Positions 7,026-13,672 of a stretch of DNA of 64,000 bases are shown one piece after another (the stretch's first letter is position 1; every line of letters begins with the position of its first letter). A program made the position numbers and the translations under genes. Below the pieces are notes generated by a model. That model was not told the DNA's origin. It did not search any database and saw only the letters and a program-made list of their open reading frames with translations. Source of the DNA: UBA1429 sp964482225 (GTDB taxonomy: Bacteria; Chloroflexota; Anaerolineae; UBA1429); assembly GCA_964482225.1 (NCBI GenBank), contig CAYZWT010000023.1, forward strand, positions 1 through 64,000. The letters are read 5' to 3'.

Positions 7026-8339
7026 ATGCTCAAGATTGGCGAGCTGAGCCGTCTGGCGCAGGTCTCGGTCAAGACCCTGCGCTACTATGCTGAGCGCGGC
7101 CTGCTGCTGCCTGCCCATGTGGACCGCTACACCGGCTACCGCTACTATGCCCTGGAGCAACTGCCCCGGCTGAACCGCATCCTGGCCCTGAAGGACCTGG
7201 GGTTCACCCTGGAAGAGATCGCGCGCGTGCTGGGCGAGAACCTCTCGCCGGACGAGCTGCGGGGCATGGTGCGGCTGCGGCAGATCGAACTGGAGCGACG
7301 CCTGGCCGAGGAACAGGCCCGCCTGACCCGCGTCGAGGCGCGCCTGCGCCAGATCGCCCAGGAAGGCTGCCTGCCCGAGTACCCTGTGGTGCTCAAGGCC
7401 GTGGCCGCCCGGCGCGTGATGGCCCTGGGCCGGCGCGTGGCCGGCTATGGCCAGGGTGCGGCGCTGGTGCGGCCGCTACTGGCTCGCTTGCAGGCCGTCG
7501 GGCTGCCGACGCCGGCCGCCGGCGCCATCGTAACCGTGTATCGCGAGGATGCCGATGGCGCCGGTCTATGGGCCGCGACAGGGGCGTCGCTGGAGCGCAT
7601 ACCGGCGCCCCATGGGCTGGGCGGCGAACTCGAGATCCTCGCGCTTCCGGCGATACCCGCTCTGGCCTGCGTCATCCACCAGGGGAGCCATGACGCCCTC
7701 GGCGACGCCTATGGCGCGCTGCTGAGCTGGGCGGCCCCCAACGGCTATCGCGCCAACGGCCTCGTGCGCGAGGTCTATCTGCGGGGGCCCGAAAGCGACG
7801 CGCCGCCTGAGGAGTATGTGTCCGAGGTGCAACTGCCCGTCGCGAGCGTATTGGCCAACATGGATGTCCGAAGAAAGGAACAACTCATGCACCCCAAGAT
7901 CGAGACCAAACCGGCATTCAGCGTCGTGGGCCTGGTCTATCACGGCAAGAACGAGCACAGAGAGATCCCGGCCCTGTGGGATCAGCTCAACCCGCGTTGG
8001 GGCGAGCTCTTGGCGCTGGGCGATATGCGCGGCTGCTATGGCGTGTGTGACGCCGCCATGGATGAGACCGGCTTTGACTATATGGCGGGCCTCGACCTGG
8101 GACCGCTGGCCCAGGCGCCCGAGGGCATGGCCATCTGGCAAGTGCCCGAGGCGACCTATGCCGTCTTTACCTGCACGTTGCCCACCATCGGCGCAACCCA
8201 CGACTATATCCACAACACCTGGCTGCCCAACTCGGGCTACCGCCGGGCGCCGACGCCTGACCTGGAGCTCTACCCTGAGACGTTCGAGCCCGGCGATCCC
8301 GAGTCCGAGATGTATATCTATATCCCCATCATCCGCTAG
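7026..8339 (+). CDS. MerR-family regulator with two GyrI/AraC-type effector-binding domains
   Basis: A 437-residue regulator. The N-terminal MerR helix-turn-helix covers residues 1-70 (LKIGELSRLAQVSVKTLRYY, then YTGYRYYAL), followed by a coiled-coil dimerisation helix (about 75-125). Two tandem GyrI-like (BmrR/Rob-type) domains follow, about 130-275 and 285-437; these usually bind amphipathic drugs or cations. MerR-GyrI proteins normally carry one such domain (about 270 residues), so the second is an addition. An internal ATG at 7888, preceded by GAAAGGAAC, could make the second domain alone. The 19-bp-spacer promoter upstream points to autoregulation. No drug pump gene is adjacent. Confidence 0.9.
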   Translation: MLKIGELSRLAQVSVKTLRYYAERGLLLPAHVDRYTGYRYYALEQLPRLNRILALKDLGFTLEEIARVLGENLSPDELRGMVRLRQIELERRLAEEQARLTRVEARLRQIAQEGCLPEYPVVLKAVAARRVMALGRRVAGYGQGAALVRPLLARLQAVGLPTPAAGAIVTVYREDADGAGLWAATGASLERIPAPHGLGGELEILALPAIPALACVIHQGSHDALGDAYGALLSWAAPNGYRANGLVREVYLRGPESDAPPEEYVSEVQLPVASVLANMDVRRKEQLMHPKIETKPAFSVVGLVYHGKNEHREIPALWDQLNPRWGELLALGDMRGCYGVCDAAMDETGFDYMAGLDLGPLAQAPEGMAIWQVPEATYAVFTCTLPTIGATHDYIHNTWLPNSGYRRAPTPDLELYPETFEPGDPESEMYIYIPIIR

Positions 8340-8351
8340 CGCCTGAGAACG

Positions 8352-8392
8352 ACGCGGGCGTGGGTGGCTCCAGTGAGCGCCCACGCCCGCGT
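8352..8392. terminator. bidirectional hairpin between convergent genes
   Basis: ACGCGGGCGTGGG (8352-8364) and its exact complement (8380-8392) flank a 15-base loop, in the 70-base gap between the ends of the MerR gene (+) and the dehydrogenase gene (-). There is no T-run, but location and stem strength favour a two-way terminator. Confidence 0.6.
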
Positions 8393-8409
8393 GTCCCAAC
8401 CTCGGGGGG

Positions 8410-9372
8410 CTACCAGCTCAGCACGCCCTTGATATAGCCGTCGCTCTGGTGCGAGGCGATCTCGAACATCCTGACCGCTTCATCCACCGGCAGCACGTGG
8501 GTGACCAGCGGTTTCAGGTCAAAGACGCCCTTTTTCATCAGCGGCACCGTGCGCGCAAAGATCTGGGCAAAGTGGGAAGAGATGTTGGGCGATGCGTTAT
8601 AGACCTGGAACCCCGACATGTGCCACGCGCCCAGGTCCACCCGTCGGTCGCCGCCCTTGTGCCAGGAAAAGATGTTGAGACGTCCCGCCTGCCGCAGGAT
8701 CTCATAGTTGAGATCAAAGGCGGGCTGTGCGCCAGCCGCCTCGATCATGACATCCACCGGGTTGGCCTTGAGGGCCTCGATGGCCCGCTTGCCCTCATCG
8801 GTGCTGCTGTTGATCACCTGATCGGCGCCAAACTGCCGGGCCAGTTCCAGGCGGCGGGGGTCCACATCTACGACAATGACCTCGTGTACCAGGGTATGGG
8901 CCAACGCTTGCATCAGCAGCAGCCCCATGAACCCAACGCCCACCAGCGCCACCCGGTCGCCGGGCAACAGCTTGCACCACTCGATGCCGTTCAAGACGCA
9001 AGAGACGGGCTCGGCGATCCAGTGCTCGTAATCCTCGACAGCGTCATCCAGCTTGGCCAGGGCGGGGGCGGGCACGTTGGCGAACTGGCCGAACAGGGCC
9101 GAGTCGTTGCCCATGGCCGTGACCTTGTCGCCGGGGGCAAAGCCGCTCACCCGGGCGCCCACCTTGCGTACGATGCCGACCCCCTCGTGGCCGTGCAGGA
9201 ACGGGTAGGTGGTGCCGGCGGGCAGGATGCCCTTGTAGAGCGCCTGATCCCAGGCGCACAGGGCCGTGGCCTTGAGCTCGATCTGCACCTCGAACAGATC
9301 TGGATCGCCGATCTCGAACTCGCGCAGTTCCACCTTTTCCGGCGCTACGTAAAAGACACCCTTTGCTTTCAT
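8410..9372 (-). CDS. zinc-type MDR alcohol dehydrogenase family protein
   Basis: A 320-residue medium-chain dehydrogenase/reductase. The catalytic domain holds LCAWDQALYKG and the GHEGVGIV motif (catalytic Cys and His-Glu positions); the Rossmann domain has VALVGVGFMGLLLMQALAH and an acidic residue (VDVDPRR) that suggests NAD preference. The structural-zinc lobe with four Cys seen in liver-type ADH is absent, which explains the short length. ATG 9372 is chosen because GGAGGGG precedes it; a longer frame reaches 9429 but runs through the promoter. It is transcribed alone. The substrate, likely a sugar or polyol derivative, cannot be told. Confidence 0.88.
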   Translation of the reverse strand: MKAKGVFYVAPEKVELREFEIGDPDLFEVQIELKATALCAWDQALYKGILPAGTTYPFLHGHEGVGIVRKVGARVSGFAPGDKVTAMGNDSALFGQFANVPAPALAKLDDAVEDYEHWIAEPVSCVLNGIEWCKLLPGDRVALVGVGFMGLLLMQALAHTLVHEVIVVDVDPRRLELARQFGADQVINSSTDEGKRAIEALKANPVDVMIEAAGAQPAFDLNYEILRQAGRLNIFSWHKGGDRRVDLGAWHMSGFQVYNASPNISSHFAQIFARTVPLMKKGVFDLKPLVTHVLPVDEAVRMFEIASHQSDGYIKGVLSW

Positions 9373-9418
9373 GCTGAACCCCTCCCATGTAGAGCGTACA
9401 TCGCACGATGATGGGCGG

Positions 9419-9448
9419 ATTATAGCCATGCTCGCGGGTGCAGGTCAA
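9419..9448 (-). promoter_or_regulatory. promoter of the MDR dehydrogenase gene
   Basis: On the minus strand TTGACC (9448-9443) and TATAAT (9424-9419) are 18 bases apart. The predicted start of transcription lies about 40 bases upstream of ATG 9372 and confirms that start codon. Confidence 0.7.
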
Positions 9449-9484
9449 GGAGAAGGTGTGCTCGGGGCGGGCAGGCTGCCCGAG

Positions 9485-9512
9485 TTGCGCGCGCGTCCAA
9501 ATGCGCTACAAT
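9485..9512 (+). promoter_or_regulatory. promoter of the cobalamin-riboswitch transcript
   Basis: TTGCGC (9485-9490) and TACAAT (9507-9512) are separated by 16 bases. Transcription would begin near 9519, about 25 bases before the first paired element of the riboswitch. Confidence 0.5.
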
Positions 9513-9542
9513 AGGCGCGTCAGTACAATCGTCTGGTCCGGT

Positions 9543-9654
9543 CGTGGTGCCCTGTTGGCCCGGATGCCCAGGGTGAAAAGCGAAGCCGGTGCGAGTCCGG
9601 CGCTGTCCCGCAACTGTGAGCGATCCCGTATCGCAAGCCAGGTCGCCTGCCACG
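9543..9654 (+). promoter_or_regulatory. cobalamin (adenosylcobalamin/B12) riboswitch
   Basis: The conserved elements occur in order on the plus strand: GGTGCC near 9546, GGGTGAAAAG at 9571, the B12 box core GCCGGTGCGAGTCCGGCGC at 9585 with CTGTCCCGCAACTGTGA up to 9619, a GCGAT/ATCGC stem, and GCCAGGTCGCCTGCC at 9637-9651. CGTGG (9543-9547) pairs with CCACG (9650-9654) to close P1. A further GACCCT/AGGGTC hairpin (9676-9694) and an intrinsic terminator (9741-9769) follow, then the lipoprotein gene at 9840. Cobalamin binding should therefore lower expression of the downstream pair by termination. This switch explains most of the 467-base gap between the dehydrogenase and lipoprotein genes. Confidence 0.95.
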
Positions 9655-9740
9655 TTCCGTACGCGCCATGCAGCAGACCCTCGAGCGAAGGGTCGGCGCG
9701 ATGCATACCGCTGGCCCCTGTCTCATGGGGGCGGCGGCGC

Positions 9741-9769
9741 CACGCCGAGCCCGAGCCGGCGTGTTTTTT
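9741..9769 (+). terminator. intrinsic terminator forming the riboswitch expression platform
   Basis: CACGCCG (9741-9747) pairs with CGGCGTG (9757-9763) and is followed by six T residues. It sits after the riboswitch and 70 bases before the lipoprotein start, the arrangement expected of a transcription-attenuating platform. Confidence 0.85.
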
Positions 9770-9839
9770 GTTGCCGTGGGGACGGGGCGTGGGCGGGCAT
9801 CCTGGGCTCTCAGTGCGCAAAAGGAAAGGAGCCCGTCCC

Positions 9840-11150
9840 ATGTCTCGTTTGCAGAGTGCTATCCCCTCAGGGCGAAATGCCCGTCTGCTTGGCGCGCTCA
9901 TGGCCGCGCTGCTATTGATCGTAGCATTGGGCGCGGCCTGCGCCCGCCCGGCGCCCAACACCGCCCATGTTGTCATCCAGTTTGCCGATGGCCAGACCCA
10001 TCTGCGCACCATCTCTTGGTCTGGCGAGCTGACGCGCGTCCAGGCGCTAGAGCTGGCGGGCTATGCCGTGGCATCGGACGCCGCCGGCGAGGCGATCTGC
10101 AGCATCGCGGGCCAGGGCTGCCCCGCCCAGGATTGCTTCTGTCCCGCCAACCTTTGGGCGCAGGGCCAGTGGGATGGGGAGGGCTGGAATGGCGAGGCCT
10201 GGCCGCCGCCCCCCGTGCAGGCGGGTGACCTGATCGCCTTTCGCCTGGGCGTCCATCCCGACTACTCGGACTGGGGCCTGGCGGGCCATCTGGCGGATGC
10301 TTCCGGCTATCTGGCGGCGGACCGCGCGCTAGAATGGCTGCGCAGCCAGCAGGGACCCGATGGCGGCTATGACGACGGCCTGAATCCCGTGGGCGCAGCC
10401 GTGCGCTCGCTGCTCGCCCTGGGCGCTGCCGGATATGAGCCTGCCGCCTGGGGCAGCCCCAGCCTGGATGCGTACTTGACCCAGAGCGCCGCCAGTGACG
10501 TGGTCGCCTATGCGGAGAGCTCGGCGGCCGCCTCGGGCAAGCTGGCCGTCGCCGTTGCCTGGGCGGGCCAGAACCCAGCTTCGTATGCCGGGCTCGATCT
10601 GCCCGCTCTGATCGCGGGCACCTTTGATGCGGCCACGGGCGCCTATGGAGGCGGCAGCGGCGATACCGCTTGGGCTGTGCTGGGCCTCTATGCCGCCGGC
10701 CAGCCGATCCCGCAGCGTGTGGTCGCCTTTTTCGAGGGCTCTCAGTTGGGCGATGGCGGCTGGGCGTGGAACGAGATGCAACCTCAAGGTGAGGTTCAGC
10801 ATACGGCGGTGGTCATCCAGGCGTTGCTGGCCGCCGGAGCGCCCCGCGATGGCGACGCTATCGCCCGAGCGATGGCATTCGTGCGGCAGACGGCCAACCC
10901 CGACGGCGGCTACCCCTACCAGGCGCCGGGGGAGAGCGATCTCGGGAGCACCGCCGCCGTGATCCAGGCGCTGCTGAGCGTGGGCGCAGTGGGCGACGAT
11001 GCCGAAGCGCTGGCCGCCGCACAGCGCTATCTGCAGAGCCAACAGGATGCCGATGGCAGTCTGCGCGCCTGGTCGCCCCTCTATGCGACCCAAGAGTGCC
11101 TCCCGGCTCTGATGGGCCGGACGTTCGGGCCGCTGGCCGGAGGGCAGTAG
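9840..11150 (+). CDS. transcobalamin-like lipoprotein: DUF4430 domain plus alpha/alpha-toroid repeats
   Basis: A 436-residue lipoprotein (signal helix about 14-33, lipobox ending at Cys34). Residues about 42-140 form a DUF4430 (transcobalamin C-terminal-like) domain with a Cys-rich patch ending GCPAQDCFC. Residues about 155-430 are repeats of the prenyltransferase/squalene-cyclase type (SQQGPDGGYDDG, QLGDGGWAWN, NPDGGYPY, QDADGSLRAW), forming an alpha6/alpha6 toroid. Intrinsic factor and transcobalamin combine the same two folds in the opposite order. With a B12 riboswitch upstream, the natural reading is a surface cobalamin-capture protein. The start at 9840 follows AAGGAAAGGAGCCC. Its stop is two bases before the next lipoprotein gene. 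No ABC or ECF transporter genes are adjacent. Confidence 0.85.
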   Translation: MSRLQSAIPSGRNARLLGALMAALLLIVALGAACARPAPNTAHVVIQFADGQTHLRTISWSGELTRVQALELAGYAVASDAAGEAICSIAGQGCPAQDCFCPANLWAQGQWDGEGWNGEAWPPPPVQAGDLIAFRLGVHPDYSDWGLAGHLADASGYLAADRALEWLRSQQGPDGGYDDGLNPVGAAVRSLLALGAAGYEPAAWGSPSLDAYLTQSAASDVVAYAESSAAASGKLAVAVAWAGQNPASYAGLDLPALIAGTFDAATGAYGGGSGDTAWAVLGLYAAGQPIPQRVVAFFEGSQLGDGGWAWNEMQPQGEVQHTAVVIQALLAAGAPRDGDAIARAMAFVRQTANPDGGYPYQAPGESDLGSTAAVIQALLSVGAVGDDAEALAAAQRYLQSQQDADGSLRAWSPLYATQECLPALMGRTFGPLAGGQ

Positions 11151-11152
11151 CC

Positions 11153-11647
11153 ATGTCGCTGCGTCATATCGGGCTGCTCGGCCTCTTGCTCTATAGCCTG
11201 CTGGCTTGTGCGCCACAACCGACCGGTCAGGCGCCCATACAGGTGGGCCTCGTTGTGCAGGAGGGTGAGGGGAGCGTGCAGACCTATTGCGTCACGCTGG
11301 ATATGCGCGACCCCAGCGGATACGACGCCCTCATGCTGGCGGGGCCGCCGGTGCAGGCGTTGGTCTCGGCGCAGGGCGTGGCCGTGTGCCAGATCGGGGA
11401 GGTGGGCTGCCCCACGGGCGATTGCTTTTGCCGGTGCCAGGGCTCAACGTGCGACTACTGGGCTTACTCCCACCTGCGCAACGGCCATTGGCAGACCGCT
11501 GCCACGGGCGCCGGCGGACGCCGCCTGAGCCACGGCGATGTAGAGGGATGGCGCTGGGGCGGCGGCTCGCCGCCGCCCGTGATCGACTTTGAGGAACTCT
11601 GCGCGCCGGGGGGCCAGGCCGCAGGCGCGCAGAGCGAGCGCCCCTAG
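11153..11647 (+). CDS. second DUF4430-like lipoprotein
   Basis: A 164-residue lipoprotein (signal helix, lipobox LLAC with Cys19) that starts two bases after the transcobalamin-like gene and must share its riboswitch. The domain at about 30-140 shares the motif C-x-I-x3-GCP-x2-DCFC with its neighbour (CQIGEVGCPTGDCFC) and adds CDYWAYSHLRNGHWQ and DVEGWRWGGG, hallmarks of stand-alone DUF4430-like proteins. It has no toroid. It may be the second half of a two-part cobalamin-binding site or a surface partner handing cobalamin on. Its last four bases overlap the end of the convergent toroid gene. Confidence 0.8.
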   Translation: MSLRHIGLLGLLLYSLLACAPQPTGQAPIQVGLVVQEGEGSVQTYCVTLDMRDPSGYDALMLAGPPVQALVSAQGVAVCQIGEVGCPTGDCFCRCQGSTCDYWAYSHLRNGHWQTAATGAGGRRLSHGDVEGWRWGGGSPPPVIDFEELCAPGGQAAGAQSERP

Positions 11648-12504
11648 ATGCGCCCGTAGGCCCGCAGGGTTGTCAGCGCCGCCAGGGTGCGGTGGGCGCG
11701 CCAGGCCAAGGCCGCCGTTTCGCCGGGGGGCTCCCAGGCGATGGGCCAGCCGCCATCGGGTTGCTGCTGGGCCAGCAGGTCGTCCAGGTGCGCCTCGATC
11801 TGCTCCTGGCCGAACAGCCTCCGGAGGTAGCTATCGGGCGTGGGCGCCAGGTGCAGGGGCGTCAGGCCATAGCCCGAGATCGGCGCCTCGGCCAGGAAAA
11901 AGCTGGCCCGTGTAAGCTCGTCGGCCAGCCTGTCGAACAGCGCGCTCACATCCCGGGTCTCGGCGACGCTTTCCAGCAGGCAAAAGCCGTTCTGGATGGT
12001 GTGGGCATCCTCCATAGGGAGTCTTGCCAGGTGGGCGAGGCAGGCCCCCACAGCCCGCTCTAGCCAGGGGTGCTCGATGCGCTGCCAGTTGAGCAGCCCC
12101 ACCAGGCTGATGAGCCGGTCCAGCGAGGGCTCCCGAGCGGAGGGGGCCTCCCAATGGGGCGCATGGTCATAGGCCAGCGCCGAGGGGAACAGGGTCGGAA
12201 TGCCCGCCTCCAGGTCTGCGTGCTGCGACAAAAAGATGCAGGCGCCCTGGGCCAGGTCGGGCGCCCGCAACCCACAATCGTATAGGGTGCGCAGGCCGAA
12301 CTCTAGATAGAGGGGTTGGCTCTCGGGCGCCCGCAGGTCGGGCTCCAGGGCGTGGCCCAGGCCGCCGTCGAGGTTCTGATAGGCCCGCAGCGCCAGCGCC
12401 ACCCGGCCCGGCGCCTCGCCCTCCAGAAGGTGCGCCATGACGGCGCGCTCCAGCAGGCGCCCGTGTCGCCAGATGAAACGTTTGCCCTGCTCCAAGATCG
12501 TCAT
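11644..12504 (-). CDS. alpha/alpha-toroid (terpene-cyclase-like repeat) protein, function unknown
   Basis: A 286-residue soluble protein without signal peptide. Several repeats resemble prenyltransferase/squalene-oxidase repeats (YQNLDGGLGHALEPDLR, NGFCLLESVAETRD, QQPDGGWPIAWEPPGE). The DxDD or DCTAE motifs of true terpene cyclases are absent, so catalysis of cyclisation is unlikely. It ends tail-to-tail (4-base overlap) with the DUF4430 lipoprotein gene. It shares its toroid fold with the B12-controlled lipoprotein, but is on the other strand and outside the riboswitch transcript. A link to cobalamin is only a guess from adjacency. Confidence 0.7.
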   Translation of the reverse strand: MTILEQGKRFIWRHGRLLERAVMAHLLEGEAPGRVALALRAYQNLDGGLGHALEPDLRAPESQPLYLEFGLRTLYDCGLRAPDLAQGACIFLSQHADLEAGIPTLFPSALAYDHAPHWEAPSAREPSLDRLISLVGLLNWQRIEHPWLERAVGACLAHLARLPMEDAHTIQNGFCLLESVAETRDVSALFDRLADELTRASFFLAEAPISGYGLTPLHLAPTPDSYLRRLFGQEQIEAHLDDLLAQQQPDGGWPIAWEPPGETAALAWRAHRTLAALTTLRAYGRI

Positions 12505-12575
12505 AACGCACCTACCTCACATACACTTGTGCCCTCTGGGCTCATACGGTTTGCCGACTTGTGTGGGCCAGATGC

Positions 12576-13463
12576 TCACTCCCCGCCCGGGCCGACCAGG
12601 GTATCGGCGCTGAGGATGATATCCTGGCCCGCCGGCAGCAGCACCGTGCGTATCGAGGGCGAGAGCCGCGTGGCCCACTCGTACTTGACCAGGTCGGGGT
12701 TGCCGCGCAACTGCGCGGCGATCAGCTCGAGAGCGGCGGCCTCGGCCAGGGCCTCGACCCGGCGCGATTCGGCGCGACCCTCTGCGGCGATGATGGCGGC
12801 CTTTTTCTCGCCCTCTGCCAGCGCCAGCGTGATCTCGACCTCTTTTTGCGCCGCCTGTAGCTCGTACTGTTTCTGCAGGGCGGCCTGCTCGGCCACCTGC
12901 TTGCGCTCGATGGCCCGGTTGAACTCTTCCGAGAACTCGATGTTAGAGAGCGAAAGCTGCACGACGACGATGTCGTTCACAGCCAGCCTGCGCGTCAGGT
13001 TCTCCTGGATGACATTCTTGAGCACCTCGCGCTCCACCAGGATGCGCTCGATGCGGAACTGGGCCGTGGCCGCCTTGATGGCCTCTTGCAGCGCAGGCAC
13101 GATGATGATGCTCTCATAGTCCAGGCCGACCTCTTGGTAGAGCTTGTTCACGGACTGTGGGTTCAGGTGATAGTTCAGTACGCCGGTGACATTGATCAGT
13201 TGCAGGTCGGAGGAGGCGGCCTCGGCGAATACCTCTAGCTTTTTCGTGCGCACGTCCACGGGCACGGCCTGGCGCACGATGGGCGGCACGATCAGGTGGA
13301 ACCCCTCGCCCAACACCGTCTGCTCCACCCGCCCCAGCATAACGACCACGCCACGATGGCCAGGGGTGATGATGGTATAGGATGAAAAGATGATCACCAG
13401 AACCACCACCACTATCACGGCCAGACCCATGATCCGCACGGTAGACACGGTACGCTTTTCCAT
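12576..13463 (-). CDS. prohibitin-family SPFH/band 7 membrane protein
   Basis: A 295-residue protein with one N-terminal membrane helix (about residues 10-30) and an SPFH domain (about 30-210; PGHRGVVVMLGRVEQTVLGEGFHLIVP), then an Ala/Glu-rich coiled coil (about 185-260, QKEVEITLALAEGEKKAAI). Length and order match bacterial prohibitin homologues, which assemble ring scaffolds in the membrane and often associate with FtsH-type proteases. The start ATG follows GAGGAGGCTCG on the minus strand. It is a single gene with an extended -10 promoter upstream. Confidence 0.93.
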   Translation of the reverse strand: MEKRTVSTVRIMGLAVIVVVVLVIIFSSYTIITPGHRGVVVMLGRVEQTVLGEGFHLIVPPIVRQAVPVDVRTKKLEVFAEAASSDLQLINVTGVLNYHLNPQSVNKLYQEVGLDYESIIIVPALQEAIKAATAQFRIERILVEREVLKNVIQENLTRRLAVNDIVVVQLSLSNIEFSEEFNRAIERKQVAEQAALQKQYELQAAQKEVEITLALAEGEKKAAIIAAEGRAESRRVEALAEAAALELIAAQLRGNPDLVKYEWATRLSPSIRTVLLPAGQDIILSADTLVGPGGE

Positions 13464-13501
13464 CGAGCCTCCTCATCCTCAATATCTAAATTCAACGATG
13501 T

Positions 13502-13510
13502 ATCATATCA
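13502..13510 (-). promoter_or_regulatory. extended -10 element of the prohibitin gene
   Basis: TGA directly precedes TATGAT on the minus strand (13510-13502), forming a TGn extended -10, about 40 bases upstream of the start codon. No clear -35 is seen. Confidence 0.4.
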
Positions 13511-13592
13511 CGGGGCGCGCCTGAGAGCCAACGAGCCCTCCATCCCTCTACGCAGGTGGCAACGCTACGTTGCGCCGTGGGATCGGCAACCG

Positions 13593-13629
13593 ACCGCGCG
13601 CCACCCCGACTCTCGGGATGGCGCGCGGT
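13593..13629. terminator. long GC hairpin after the SdrD-like gene
   Basis: ACCGCGCGCCA (13593-13603) pairs with TGGCGCGCGGT (13619-13629), and the inner CCCGA/TCGGG adds five pairs around a CTC loop, with one mismatch. It lies between the end of the SdrD-like gene (13673, minus) and the prohibitin gene. There is no T-run. Confidence 0.55.
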
Positions 13630-13672
13630 TGAGGGCTGGTACGGAGCTACGCTACCGGCGGGCGTGTCGCCT

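Noticed and set aside
8449..9411. 320-residue plus-strand frame over the MDR dehydrogenase
   Set aside because: It is antisense to a clear dehydrogenase with promoter and ribosome site; no recognisable motifs in the plus frame.
9438..9839. Possible 134-residue N-terminal extension of the transcobalamin-like lipoprotein
   Set aside because: This region is the riboswitch and terminator, and the lipoprotein signal peptide starts at 9840.
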